Positions 26,815 through 35,862 of a stretch of DNA of 64,000 nucleotides are shown here, one piece after another. How positions within the stretch are numbered: the stretch's first letter is position 1; each line of letters opens with the position of its first letter. Source of the stretch: an uncultured Lachnospiraceae bacterium (GTDB lineage: Bacteria; Bacillota; Clostridia; Lachnospirales; Lachnospiraceae); contig CAMKQH010000003.1 of the NCBI GenBank assembly GCA_946414885.1, positions 62,001 to 126,000 on the forward strand, in the 5' to 3' direction. The notes under the pieces were generated by a model. The model did no database searches. It saw only the letters and a program-made list of their open reading frames with translations, and was not told where the DNA came from. Both the position numbers and the translations under genes were made by a program.

Positions 26815-28046
26815 CGGGAAAGCTGGTGCTTTACGAACTCAAAAAAAGTCTGAAGGATAGGTTCGTCCCGGTTATAATGATGGTTCTGCTCATGATCAGC
26901 GCCATTCCGTTCTGGCTACTCGGAGAATATGCTGATGCCATGCGACAGTATAAAATGGCGGGCGTGCAGACGATTTCCCTGCCGGCATACGTAAAGAACG
27001 TGCGCGATGCTGGGAAGGAACGGATGGAGAAGTCGAGGGTTTTCACAAGGATGACGGCGTTGGAGAGGGAAACTTTTGAAAACAGCCTGCGCGAAAAATA
27101 TGGTGAAGACGTGTTTACCGCAGAGTTTCTTCCCCCGCAAGAGGGAATGGCGGATTTGCCGGGTGTTCTTGGGGAGAAGGTAAGTGATCTGGAAGCTATT
27201 TTCATGGTACGGGATCTCATGCGCGAAAACAAGGAAATCCAGGCTGACATGGAGAACGTGATCAGGTCGGCCAAGGCACTGGGAAGGGATGCGGTCAGAA
27301 GTGAGGATGATTATGCCGTCAGAAGAAACCTGAAGATTATAGAATTATATTCCGTAAAACGAAAGGAAGCACGGGGGATCGTTCTTGGATGGGATCAGTT
27401 TTTGTTCAGCGGGCAAAGCGCAGTTTGCGCGTTTCTTTTGATCCTGCTCGTCAGCGCCGGAAGTTTTGCAAGGGAAAAGGACGAGGGAGTCCGCGATTTT
27501 TTGATGACGGCAAGGAACGGAAAGGGAAGGACCGCATTTGCAAAGTACGCCGCCTGCGGCATAACCGGAGGAGCCGTTGCTTTTCTGTGCTGGCTTGCAT
27601 CCTTGGCAGGGACGGGACTGACCGTGGGGCTTTGCGGTCATGAGGAATCCGTCTGCAGGCTTGCGGAGCTAAGGTTCTGCCCATGGCCGTTGACCATAGG
27701 AGAGTACGCGCTTATCATGCTTTTGTGTCAGGTGCTTGCAGGCGTGTTTGTTGCAATCCTGCTGGCAGCGCTTTCGGCAGTCATGCCGGGCGGAGCGGTC
27801 TCTTACGCCGCAGGCGTGCTTTTGCTGGGAGTTTTTCTAAGGCTCCTTTACGCCCTGCCGCGGCGGGAGTACCTTGCAGGTCCCGCGTCCCTCGCGGATC
27901 CGAGAAGGTTCTTTGCTTCATATTACACGGCTGATGCATTCGGTTATCCAATGCAGTGGCTTCTTTTGCAGACGTTGCTTATGACTGCGGCATGTGTTGC
28001 GTTTGCGCTCTTGGGGAGCTGCGCGTACGTAAGGAGGCTGAGATAA
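26811..28046 (+). CDS. ABC-2 family permease, subunit 1
   Basis: A 411-residue membrane protein with one helix near 22-42, a ~160-residue external loop, then about five helices (195-220, 245-270, 295-325, 330-350 and 385-405). This is the usual ABC-2 (NatB/CcmB-like) layout. It overlaps the ATPase by 4 bp and is followed directly by a second permease. Confidence 0.8.
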   Translation: MTGKLVLYELKKSLKDRFVPVIMMVLLMISAIPFWLLGEYADAMRQYKMAGVQTISLPAYVKNVRDAGKERMEKSRVFTRMTALERETFENSLREKYGEDVFTAEFLPPQEGMADLPGVLGEKVSDLEAIFMVRDLMRENKEIQADMENVIRSAKALGRDAVRSEDDYAVRRNLKIIELYSVKRKEARGIVLGWDQFLFSGQSAVCAFLLILLVSAGSFAREKDEGVRDFLMTARNGKGRTAFAKYAACGITGGAVAFLCWLASLAGTGLTVGLCGHEESVCRLAELRFCPWPLTIGEYALIMLLCQVLAGVFVAILLAALSAVMPGGAVSYAAGVLLLGVFLRLLYALPRREYLAGPASLADPRRFFASYYTADAFGYPMQWLLLQTLLMTAACVAFALLGSCAYVRRLR

Positions 28047-29117
28047 GTGGGCATGGCGATATGGCGCTGTGAGATGAAGAAGGCACTAATGACGCAAAAG
28101 GGCTTGCTGATCCTTGTGATCTGCATTTTCTTAAGACTTTTGACGGCAGCTGCGATGCCGGAACTGAAGGACGACAGGATTAAGATGAGCCAGAAGCAGT
28201 ATGACAGGTACCTTGCCGTGCTTCATGGAGCAAACACGCCGGAAAAGTCGGAATTTATCATTTCCGAACGGGATCGCTGCGAGTCCGTGAAGGCGGCACA
28301 AACTTCCATGGAAATGAGACATATGGAAGGCGCGCTTTCCGAAGAAGAATGGGGGGAATGGCAGGACGAATTGGAACGGGCGTACCTTCATGAAAACTCG
28401 GCGAAGCTTTGGGCGGAAAAGGCGGAGCAGTTTGCGGGGCAGGATGCGGCGCTTCCTCCTGCGCATTACTTTTATGAATACGGATGGCAGACCATATTTT
28501 TTTTGTTGTCCATTCCTGATGCTTTGACGGCGCTGGCATTTGTATTTTTGGCTGCGCAGAGCATTGGGGCGGAAAGAAGCTCCGGGATGCTTTCCATTCT
28601 CCTTACGGCAAAGGAGGGGCGCGGAAGGCTGTATGCCGCGAAGCTGATGGCGATTCTTGTCATTTGTCTTGCTGCCGGTCTGACAGGAACGGCATTGGAG
28701 ACGGCGGTTTTCGCAATTAGGGGGTTCCTTAGGGAGGGCAGCATTCCCATTTATTCAGCAACGTTTTTTGCAACGAACTGCCCTTTAAGGCTTTCGCTTT
28801 GGCAAGGCTATCTGGTCATTGAGGCAATGCGCGTCTTCGGAGAAATATGTTTGGCGGCGTTCACCTTTGGCCTTTCCGCGTGGATCAAAAAGGCATCGAA
28901 TCTGATGGCGGTCTGTGTTGCCATTGTGGGCATTCCCTTTTTGATCCCCGTTCCGGCGCTGTTTCTCTTCACCTTCGGAGGAATCCTTTCCGGAAGTCGC
29001 ATGCTTCTTTCATTGGGGCAGATCGGCATTCCGATACTTCTGCCCGTTCTGGCAGCGTTCCTGTATGGCGTTGTTTCCTGCATCGTCGGATATGTGAAAT
29101 ACGTAAAACCTGCATAA
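28047..29117 (+). CDS. ABC-2 family permease, subunit 2
   Basis: A 356-residue membrane protein starting at GTG one base after the preceding stop, with AAGGAGG 10 bp upstream; ATG at 28053 is an alternative. It has a helix near 12-30, a ~110-residue loop and five to six more helices. It is the second permease of the exporter and the last gene before the 122-bp repeat. Confidence 0.78.
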   Translation: MGMAIWRCEMKKALMTQKGLLILVICIFLRLLTAAAMPELKDDRIKMSQKQYDRYLAVLHGANTPEKSEFIISERDRCESVKAAQTSMEMRHMEGALSEEEWGEWQDELERAYLHENSAKLWAEKAEQFAGQDAALPPAHYFYEYGWQTIFFLLSIPDALTALAFVFLAAQSIGAERSSGMLSILLTAKEGRGRLYAAKLMAILVICLAAGLTGTALETAVFAIRGFLREGSIPIYSATFFATNCPLRLSLWQGYLVIEAMRVFGEICLAAFTFGLSAWIKKASNLMAVCVAIVGIPFLIPVPALFLFTFGGILSGSRMLLSLGQIGIPILLPVLAAFLYGVVSCIVGYVKYVKPA

Positions 29118-29186
29118 ATGGGCGGGGAGCCAGGAACAATAGATTATTATGCATGCCACTGTATATCTGTTGCCAGAGGATCTATA

Positions 29187-29308
29187 TTGCGTGACTTTTT
29201 GCGTGACTTAAAGAATAGAGTGCTGCGCTCTCCTTTCAAAGTGTTGATTTTACAGGGGGGTCGGGACTTTGGAAGATGGACTTCCGCCTTCGATTCCCAT
29301 CACCCGCT
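29187..29308 (+). repeat. 122-bp direct repeat, copy A (att-like end)
   Basis: This stretch matches 32903-33024 at about 96 percent identity with no gaps. It starts with two copies of TTGCGTGACTT, contains TTCAAAGTGTTGATTTTAC and ends in the 20-base tRNA-Gly end. The match continues into CTTTTTTATGCCCG after both copies. The whole 29118-29511 gap has no convincing gene. Confidence 0.85.
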
Positions 29309-29318
29309 CTTTTTTATG

Positions 29319-29346
29319 CCCGCAGGCGATGCCTGCGGGTTTTTTA
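29319..29346 (+). terminator. Terminator behind repeat copy A
   Basis: CCCGCAGGC pairs with GCCTGCGGG around GAT, followed by TTTTTT. It is the counterpart of the hairpins at 22535 and 33035. Confidence 0.88.
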
Positions 29347-29401
29347 GTGTACCTTTTTTACATTGTTATGTTGGGAAGATGTTCCCAAAGGGCATGAAAC
29401 C

Positions 29402-29430
29402 TTGTTGCAAAATGTTAAATATGATAAAAT
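29402..29430 (+). promoter_or_regulatory. Promoter of the UvrA-like gene
   Basis: TTGTTG (29402-29407) and TAAAAT (29425-29430) with a 17-bp spacer, 81 bp before the start. Confidence 0.55.
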
Positions 29431-29511
29431 ATTAAGAAAAGGTTTTAATGTAATAAAAATATACCTTGAGGAAGGAACAAGTGATGTTTTAGTAGCATCA
29501 TACAGGATAGA

Positions 29512-31884
29512 ATGGGAAACTATATAAAGGCATATGGGGTTAAGAAACATAATCTTAAAAACATCGATATTTGTATACCGAAAGGCAAATTGACGGCGAT
29601 CACCGGTGTTTCCGGAAGCGGAAAATCCAGTTTCGCATTTGATGTTTTATATGAAGAAGGAAAGAGAAAATATTTATCCATAACCGAATCTCAGTTTTCA
29701 TTGGAGACAAGCAATGATTTTGAACGCATCGAAGGTTTGTCTCCGACAATCGGAGTGGAACAACGAATCATCAGGCAAAGCAATCCCTTAAGTACGGTTG
29801 GAACCAAGACAAGATTATCAAATGCTTTGGCTTCTTTGTTTTCAGTAAGCGGAGTTACTGATCCTGAATATGATGACGGAAAACCATTGTCCGTAGCCAT
29901 GTTTCAGAAGAATTCACCGGGTGGTATGTGCCTGCATTGTTTGGGTACAGGTGAAAAAAAGGTATTTGATGAGGGAAAAATATTTGAAGACAGTAATGCG
30001 GGGTTAAACACGCTATTACTCGGCTTTTTGGACAGAGGCAAATCACAGAAAAAGTATAGGACTTTTCTGGAACAAAACGGAATGTTTCCGACCCAGACAC
30101 TCGGTGAGTTAACAGATGAGCAGTTGCAAAGATTAAAGTACGGTGACCGAAAAGATAATTTTCCGGGCATTATGCCTTTGATCATGAATGCTTCAAAATA
30201 TAATTTAATAAGCGGGCGTCAAATAGAGATTATAACGGGAGAATACGGGAAAAAGATCATATGTCCGAGGTGTAATGGCGTTGGATTAAACCAGATCGCG
30301 TCACATACCAGATTGCAGGGCCAGACGTTTGCAGAAGTGAGCAATATGTCTCTGAATGAGTTGGAGAAGTTTTTATTTAGCGTAGAAGATGATAAAAACA
30401 AAAAGATCGTAAATGCAATCAGACTGAGAATTCAATATTTGGTTATGTTGGGACTTGGTCATTTGTCAATGTCAAGACCGATTCCGACTTTATCGGGAGG
30501 AGAGTTGCAGCGACTTTGTATCAGTGCATTCATTATGTCTGATTTTGATTCGTTGACATTTATTTTTGATGAACCATCAATAGGATTGCATGAGAGAGAG
30601 AAGGAAAAACTGATTGAGGTTTTGAAAAACATTGTGTCTGCGGGAAATACAGTTATTGTGGTAGAGCATGATGAAAGGATCATTTCGATTGCGGATTATA
30701 TTGTTGAAATCGGACCGGGAGCCGGAACCGAGGGCGGTGAATTGATCTTTCAGGGCGGATATAAGGATTTCTTAAACTGTGAAGATTCGGTTGTAGCCAA
30801 ATATCTGAAGGACAGAAAGCTTTTTGTAGAAAATTATAACCACCAAACGATGAATGCCCCTGCATTACGTCACGATGAGAGACTTTGTATTTGTGGTGCA
30901 AAAATTCATAACTTAAAGAACGTGTCATTGTCGATTCCGTTATATAAACTGGTTGGCATTGCAGGTGTTTCAGGCAGCGGCAAATCAAGTTTGATAGCAC
31001 ATACACTTGTCCCCAAATTAAAAATGCTTATTCGAAATCGTGTCATACAGAATGAGGATGAAGATATTTATGACTATCCAAGAGAACTTGATGACGTGGA
31101 GATTCAGGGAACGGATTATATCAATAAGTGTTATGTGATCAATCAACAACCGATCGGACGGGCGAAAACATCGAATATTGCTACGTATACCGGTGTTTTT
31201 GACGTCATTCGAAAATTATTTGCAAAGACGCCGGACGCAAAAGCTTTTGGGTTTGATATGAGCTTTTTCAGTTTAAATGCGCAGGGAGGTTGTCCGACCT
31301 GCCAAGGACAGGGATTCTTGGTTTATAATGTCGGGTTTGGTGATATTAATATGATCTGTGACAGGTGCCATGGAACCGGGTACATAGAGGAAGTGCTTGA
31401 CATTAAGTACCATGATAGAAATATTGCCGAAGTGCTTGAGATGACCGTAAAGGAAGCATGTGGATTTTTTAAAGACATTCCCCCAGTATATCAAATTTTA
31501 TGTTTACTTGATAAAGTAGGCATGGGATATATCAAATTGGGACAAAAGACTACCACTATATCCGGAGGAGAGGCTCAAAGAATTAAATTAGCAAAAGAAT
31601 TTGGAAAAAGTAGAAATAAAGATAATATCTATATATTGGATGAGCCTACGGTCGGTTTATCACTGAAGGACTCGGAGCATCTACTTTATTTGCTTCGAGA
31701 AATCTGTAATGCCGGTAATACAGTTATTGTTACGGAGCATGATATCGATGTTTTATCCTGCTGTGATTATCTTTTTGAGTTGGGACCGGGAGGCGGAGAT
31801 GAAGGTGGTTATTTAATTGCTGAAGGCACTCCGGAATCATTAAAAGAGAATTCCAATTCTATTATTGGCGGCTATTTAAAGTAA
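29512..31884 (+). CDS. UvrA-like tandem ABC ATPase (resistance type)
   Basis: A 790-residue soluble protein with two ABC modules: Walker A GVSGSGKSS near residues 33 and 485, signatures LSGGELQRLCI and ISGGEAQRIKLA, and Walker B FIFDEP and YILDEPTVGL. Zinc-finger cysteines are present (CLHCLGTG, CPRCNGVG, CPTCQGQG, CDRCHGTG). It is about 150 residues shorter than housekeeping UvrA (about 940), mainly in the first module, as in UvrA2/DrrC-like proteins linked to tolerance of DNA-binding drugs. It is A+T rich and followed 23 bp later by a serine hydrolase. A DNA-damage or drug-resistance role is likely. Confidence 0.88.
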   Translation: MGNYIKAYGVKKHNLKNIDICIPKGKLTAITGVSGSGKSSFAFDVLYEEGKRKYLSITESQFSLETSNDFERIEGLSPTIGVEQRIIRQSNPLSTVGTKTRLSNALASLFSVSGVTDPEYDDGKPLSVAMFQKNSPGGMCLHCLGTGEKKVFDEGKIFEDSNAGLNTLLLGFLDRGKSQKKYRTFLEQNGMFPTQTLGELTDEQLQRLKYGDRKDNFPGIMPLIMNASKYNLISGRQIEIITGEYGKKIICPRCNGVGLNQIASHTRLQGQTFAEVSNMSLNELEKFLFSVEDDKNKKIVNAIRLRIQYLVMLGLGHLSMSRPIPTLSGGELQRLCISAFIMSDFDSLTFIFDEPSIGLHEREKEKLIEVLKNIVSAGNTVIVVEHDERIISIADYIVEIGPGAGTEGGELIFQGGYKDFLNCEDSVVAKYLKDRKLFVENYNHQTMNAPALRHDERLCICGAKIHNLKNVSLSIPLYKLVGIAGVSGSGKSSLIAHTLVPKLKMLIRNRVIQNEDEDIYDYPRELDDVEIQGTDYINKCYVINQQPIGRAKTSNIATYTGVFDVIRKLFAKTPDAKAFGFDMSFFSLNAQGGCPTCQGQGFLVYNVGFGDINMICDRCHGTGYIEEVLDIKYHDRNIAEVLEMTVKEACGFFKDIPPVYQILCLLDKVGMGYIKLGQKTTTISGGEAQRIKLAKEFGKSRNKDNIYILDEPTVGLSLKDSEHLLYLLREICNAGNTVIVTEHDIDVLSCCDYLFELGPGGGDEGGYLIAEGTPESLKENSNSIIGGYLK

Positions 31885-31907
31885 AAGACAATGGGGTACA
31901 GGTAAAT

Positions 31908-32873
31908 ATGTTTGAACTGTCAGAAGGCGGATTGTCGGAAAACGGATTAGATGAGAATCTTATCTGTTCAATTGATGATTTCATACAAGAGCGCAAATAT
32001 CGATTGATGAGAAGTGTTCTTATCATAAAAGATCAAAAAATAGTGTATGAATGGTACGGTGAAAAATGTAACAGAGAAACAAAGCATGCATTACATTCGA
32101 TAGAAAAAAACGTTACGTCGACGGCAATAGGAGTATGCCTTAAAAATAATCTGATTGAAAGCCTCGATATACCAATTACTCAGATTTTGCCGGAGTATTT
32201 TAATGATGAGGCAAACATATTTCATAAACTGATCACTCTAAAGACGTTACTGACAATGACGTCCGGGTTTTATTGGAGAAACGGACCTCACTTGAATGAC
32301 CCAATGCGCGAGCAGTTAAAGCGTTCAAAAGATTGGCTGCAGGCAATTTCGGATTGCAATATCGTGAATACACCGAATACAGACTTTAAGTATAAGGTGA
32401 CAGATATTTATTTGATGAATGCCTGTATTGAAAGATTAACCGGGAAAACGGTATACGACATATTAAATGAATACATGTTTCCGTATGTTGGGATTGACTG
32501 TGACCCTTTTATTATGACGCCGACCAGTACTGTTTATCATGACTTAACACAGGTAAAAGGCTGCACCCGGTTATCTGCGATCGATCTTGCGAAGTTTGGC
32601 CTTCTTTATTTGAATCATGGTAGGTTAAACAACAGGCAGATTATTACGGCTGAATATGTAGATGAGGCTACAACCGCACATATTGAAAATTATGGTTATT
32701 ATTGGTGGATTAATGAGGACGGCAGCGGATACAGGGGACTAGGTCGTGGCGGTCAAGAACTGCATGTTTATCCCAAGCATGATTTGGTTGTTGTGTTGCA
32801 GGCACAGGATTCTCCAAGATCGAAATTCTATACTCCGATCATTACAGACATAATCTTAAGAGCTTTGAAATAG
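31908..32873 (+). CDS. Serine hydrolase of the beta-lactamase (class C/esterase) fold
   Basis: A 321-residue protein with no signal peptide. The SxxK nucleophile motif is SIEK at residues 64-67, the second motif lies in YKVTDIYLMNA near 160, and the third is replaced by GRGGQ near 284, as in esterases of this fold. This is the Beta-lactamase (PF00144) family. As a cytosolic enzyme it is unlikely to be a true beta-lactamase; it may hydrolyse an ester or amide drug. It is probably co-transcribed with the UvrA-like gene, so the pair may give resistance to one compound. Confidence 0.8.
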   Translation: MFELSEGGLSENGLDENLICSIDDFIQERKYRLMRSVLIIKDQKIVYEWYGEKCNRETKHALHSIEKNVTSTAIGVCLKNNLIESLDIPITQILPEYFNDEANIFHKLITLKTLLTMTSGFYWRNGPHLNDPMREQLKRSKDWLQAISDCNIVNTPNTDFKYKVTDIYLMNACIERLTGKTVYDILNEYMFPYVGIDCDPFIMTPTSTVYHDLTQVKGCTRLSAIDLAKFGLLYLNHGRLNNRQIITAEYVDEATTAHIENYGYYWWINEDGSGYRGLGRGGQELHVYPKHDLVVVLQAQDSPRSKFYTPIITDIILRALK

Positions 32874-32902
32874 CATAAATGAGAGGATGGACTGTTTGAG
32901 AG

Positions 32903-33024
32903 TTGCGTGACTTTTTGCGTGACTTAAAGAATAGAGTGCTGCGCTCTCCTTTCAAAGTGTTGATTTTACAGGGGTTTCGGGACTTTGGACGATTGACTTC
33001 CACCTTCGATTCCCATCACCCGCT
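32903..33024 (+). repeat. 122-bp direct repeat, copy B (att-like end)
   Basis: This is the second copy of the 29187-29308 repeat, with the same 122-bp length and about five substitutions. It ends in the 20 bases of the tRNA-Gly 3' end. Confidence 0.85.
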
Positions 33025-33034
33025 CTTTTTTATG

Positions 33035-33064
33035 CCCGTAAACAATGCGTTTGCGGGTTTTTAT
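33035..33064 (+). terminator. Terminator behind repeat copy B
   Basis: CCCGTAAAC pairs with GTTTGCGGG around AATGC, followed by TTTTTATTTT. Confidence 0.8.
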
Positions 33065-33082
33065 TTTAAGTGTTTCCAATGG

Positions 33083-33111
33083 TTGAGTTAACAGGGGATG
33101 AATAGTATAAT
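33083..33111 (+). promoter_or_regulatory. Promoter of the small peptide/esterase operon
   Basis: TTGAGT (33083-33088) and TATAAT (33106-33111) have a 17-bp spacer, 48 bp before the small peptide start. Confidence 0.75.
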
Positions 33112-33158
33112 AAAAACCAAGATGCGAAGGGCATGCGTACGTGTGGGAGGTGGCGCTT

Positions 33159-33281
33159 ATGGAATGGATAAAGAATCATCCCGTGATAAGAAAAATGATC
33201 ATCCTGGCGATCGTGATACTTGCAGCATGGCTTCTTGGGCAGCTCGCCGGCCCTGTCGAGTTGAAAGCAACGTATCTGTGA
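33159..33281 (+). CDS. 40-residue single-helix membrane peptide
   Basis: A 40-residue peptide: a short basic head (MEWIKNHPVIRK), a helix (MIILAIVILAAWLLGQLAG) and a short tail. GGGAGGTGGCGC precedes it, and nearly the same leader (GAGGTGGCGCC) precedes the next gene, whose ATG lies 10 bp after this stop. It has a promoter and a coupled neighbour, so I consider it real. It may be an accessory peptide of the membrane-anchored esterase that follows. Confidence 0.6.
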   Translation: MEWIKNHPVIRKMIILAIVILAAWLLGQLAGPVELKATYL

Positions 33282-33290
33282 GGTGGCGCC

Positions 33291-34694
33291 ATGAAGATCA
33301 TCAGAAAATTATTATGGGTTATTTTTTGCATCATAGTTTTTTACCTCGTGTATAGTTTTTCTCTCAGCATAAAGACTTTGTCCATTACGGGTACCGGGGT
33401 AAACAATATTACTTCGCAGAACGTGCGGGTGGAAAAAGTAAAATTCTATGGTGTGATTACAAGGGATACGCTTTCCGTCTCTTACGTCACGAATGAGGGT
33501 GCGGTCGATACCAGAGAGATCATCATCCGCAGGCCGGGAAGCGCAGAGGGCGACATACCGCTCATTTACGTTCCCCATTACGCGATGGAAGAGAATACCG
33601 AGGAGTTTCTGCAATACATGGATCACGGATGGGCCGTGGCATCTCCCATTTTTGAGGAAAAGTATAACGGACAGCTTACCGGAAATGATCTGGTATTTAA
33701 CAATGCCGCTCTTTATGCATTGCGGCACCTGGAAGGGATTGACAAGCAGCGGATTGCCATCGTGGGCGACAGTGCAGGCGGATATATGGCTTTGATGCTC
33801 AGCGAGCTGCAGATGGGAACCTGTGCTACCGTTGCCAATTCACCGATCGCCAACGTCTATTTTAATTTCTATGTCCATTTTAAGAACTGTGATGACGTGA
33901 ACAGAAAGGCGGGCTTATTTGACGTCCCGATTCCAATCCAGCTTTTGGTATCAAAATCATTTAGGCTAAACCTTGATAATTTCCCTAATGTTTCGGATGC
34001 GGACAGATGGGCGGCATTATCGCCTTTAGGGAATGCAAGGTGCTTCAGTAATCCAACGGTGATCAACCATTGTACCGGGGATATCCTTGCGCCGGTGGAT
34101 CAGATCACGAAGCGGTATACGCATACGGAGCGTGATCCTGCATTTCCGGACAATTTTACGATATGCATGGCAGATGATTATCCGGGGATTTTGAGCCATT
34201 CTCTTGAAGAAGAAGCGGATCCGGAAGAACTGTCTGTTGAACGTTACAAATGGGAGAATTCAAGCGAAGCCGTAACAATGCCATATAGCGACAGATTGCT
34301 TACCATCAACGTCTTCGATGACGGTCCGATCAGTCCGAAAAGCTCCCATACGGCACCGGATACAACGGGTATAATAAATACAATGTCCTATCTGGAAGAG
34401 ATGTTTTCAAAATCTTTGGCAGAAACGGAAAAGGCAGTTCCTGAAAAGCTGTTACTCCTGTTGGAGCGATATGCGGGGAACGGCATTCAACTACCTGCGC
34501 ATGAAGGCGTGGATGATACCGTTTACGGTTCGCTTGCCACGTACCGGAAAGAGGTTGTTGACGAGCTGCGGCAATACGCAGAGAATCATTCCGTGGAGGA
34601 GCTGGAAGCAGTCGTACTTAAGGCTTTGGAACTCTCTGGAAACAAGGAAGTCTTGCTTAACGCCTGGACGGAAATAAAAGCAGCACTGGAATAG
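33291..34694 (+). CDS. Membrane-anchored alpha/beta hydrolase
   Basis: A 467-residue protein with an N-terminal helix (about 5-26) that anchors or exports it. The middle is an alpha/beta hydrolase with strand PLIYVPHYAM and nucleophile elbow GDSAGGYM near residue 160, plus an acid candidate in CTGDILAPVD. The C-terminal ~110 residues are helical. The elbow fits the hormone-sensitive-lipase group. A clear catalytic His (perhaps LSHSLEEE) is not certain. It lies just outside integrated element 2. Confidence 0.7.
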   Translation: MKIIRKLLWVIFCIIVFYLVYSFSLSIKTLSITGTGVNNITSQNVRVEKVKFYGVITRDTLSVSYVTNEGAVDTREIIIRRPGSAEGDIPLIYVPHYAMEENTEEFLQYMDHGWAVASPIFEEKYNGQLTGNDLVFNNAALYALRHLEGIDKQRIAIVGDSAGGYMALMLSELQMGTCATVANSPIANVYFNFYVHFKNCDDVNRKAGLFDVPIPIQLLVSKSFRLNLDNFPNVSDADRWAALSPLGNARCFSNPTVINHCTGDILAPVDQITKRYTHTERDPAFPDNFTICMADDYPGILSHSLEEEADPEELSVERYKWENSSEAVTMPYSDRLLTINVFDDGPISPKSSHTAPDTTGIINTMSYLEEMFSKSLAETEKAVPEKLLLLLERYAGNGIQLPAHEGVDDTVYGSLATYRKEVVDELRQYAENHSVEELEAVVLKALELSGNKEVLLNAWTEIKAALE

Positions 34695-34779
34695 GCCAGT
34701 TCTGGTTTTCCTTAAATGGCGGACACGACCTCGTGGCAGACCATTTTGTCCTTGGAACGGGAAGGGAGCACCCCCATCC

Positions 34780-35862
34780 CTAGTTCATCATTCCTTCGAC
34801 GGCTTTAAACCGTTCGTCATTGCGGATGAAATCGAACTGTTTCCGTTTCATCCAATCTCTCAGGATGTCACGTTCCGTTTGTGTGTAATTCTTGGCATTT
34901 TCCGCGGGGCGGAACGTTTCTCCGCGTAGAAGCGTCGACGTGTACGAACCTTCCTCAGGAAGAGTATCACAGGCGATGGCATGTTTTGCAGCCGCCTCAA
35001 GATGGGTAAGCGCGGCGTCGGCATTCTTAAGCTTTGCCTCAAAGCTTGCGATGTATTCGTGCCAATTTTTCAGTTGCCAATTGTTTAATCCGTAATTTCC
35101 CTCAAAGAAGAATTCAGTCAGGTCAATAGCCTTCTCTAAAAGCGCAATCCGTTCCTCAAGCGTGATGAGATTTTCCTCGCAATTGATATCGGCGTATGAC
35201 TGGATCGTCAGCCACGTTTCAAAATACAGATCGGCCATATATTTCCGGCAGAACTCCCGTTTCCTCTCTCCGGATAGGATCGTCTTCAGGAAAATTTCAC
35301 GGCAATTTTCCATCGACGGCAACGACTTTTCCGCAAGCGCGACAGCCTCATCCGTCCGCTCCAGCCAGTGAAGTATCCAAACTTTTTGCCCGATCATTGC
35401 GCGGCATATCTCCTCGTCCGGGCACTCCGCAAGAATCCGGTCAATCAGCCCCTCCGCCTCATGCAGGTTTTTAATCCGGCTCTCCTCATCGTCCGTATTT
35501 GCGAACTCCAGATCGTACACCAGCTTACTTAGCAACTCATAATTCTTCGGATAACGCTTCACGGTCTTTCGCAACAATTCGCAACTCTTTACGACTTCGC
35601 CGCGATTTTTTAACTCTTGCCGTTTCTTTAAAATCTCCGCGATTTCGCTCTCGTCCTTAAATGCCTCCATGCCCATGAGGTCGTCCATCGTGATCCCGAA
35701 ATAAAGCGCGATCGTCGGCAGCAGCTCGATGTCCGGATATGTCGCGCCGTTCTCCCACCGGCTCACTGCCTGATCGGACACACCTAACACCTCCGCCAGC
35801 TGCTCCTGCGTGATCTTCCTGTCTTTTCTATATTTCTTAATATTGTTTCCCAATGCTATCAT
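34780..35862 (-). CDS. Xre-family regulator with TPR-like helical tail
   Basis: A 360-residue protein. Residues 1-65 are a Cro/C1 HTH (ITQEQLAEVLGVSDQAVSRWENG). The rest is all-helical with TPR-like pairs (about 85-345: ELLRKTVKRYPKNYELLSKLV, EGLIDRILAECPDEEICRAMI). Such fusions often bind peptide signals (RRNPP-like), though this one could also be a simple metabolic regulator. The downstream region is convergent with the esterase gene. Confidence 0.8.
   Translation of the reverse strand: MIALGNNIKKYRKDRKITQEQLAEVLGVSDQAVSRWENGATYPDIELLPTIALYFGITMDDLMGMEAFKDESEIAEILKKRQELKNRGEVVKSCELLRKTVKRYPKNYELLSKLVYDLEFANTDDEESRIKNLHEAEGLIDRILAECPDEEICRAMIGQKVWILHWLERTDEAVALAEKSLPSMENCREIFLKTILSGERKREFCRKYMADLYFETWLTIQSYADINCEENLITLEERIALLEKAIDLTEFFFEGNYGLNNWQLKNWHEYIASFEAKLKNADAALTHLEAAAKHAIACDTLPEEGSYTSTLLRGETFRPAENAKNYTQTERDILRDWMKRKQFDFIRNDERFKAVEGMMN

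Larger units (their letters stand above)
22527..29308 (+). mobile_element. Probable integrated element 1 (no integrase)
   Basis: The DNA between the tRNA-end duplications at 22514-22526 and 29289-29308 carries a toxin-like peptide gene, a sigma/anti-sigma pair, a lipoprotein and an ABC exporter. Its right end lies in a 122-bp repeat with two copies of TTGCGTGACTT, like recombinase arm sites. No recombinase gene is present, so it is either a remnant or was moved in trans. Confidence 0.55.
29309..33024 (+). mobile_element. Probable integrated element 2 (UvrA-like and serine hydrolase cargo)
   Basis: A 3.7-kb segment bounded by the two 122-bp direct repeats. It carries only a UvrA-like ATPase and a serine hydrolase, both visibly more A+T rich than the neighbours. 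It has no integrase. Confidence 0.6.

Noticed and set aside
29118..29435. Open frame across the 122-bp repeat at 29.1 kb, and its shorter copy at 32903-33091
   Set aside because: The start has no ribosome binding site and the frame reads through the att-like repeat and its terminator. I treat both as non-coding.
31908..32873. An antibiotic-destroying beta-lactamase
   Set aside because: There is no signal peptide and the third motif is GRGGQ rather than KTG, so an esterase-like hydrolase is more likely.
29289..33024. Additional functional tRNA-Gly genes at 29.3 and 33.0 kb
   Set aside because: Only the last 20 bases of the tRNA are present; there is no acceptor 5' strand, D-arm or anticodon arm.
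33098..33355. 85-codon plus-strand frame ahead of the esterase
   Set aside because: It overlaps the better supported 40-residue membrane peptide and the esterase start, and its composition is unlike a protein.
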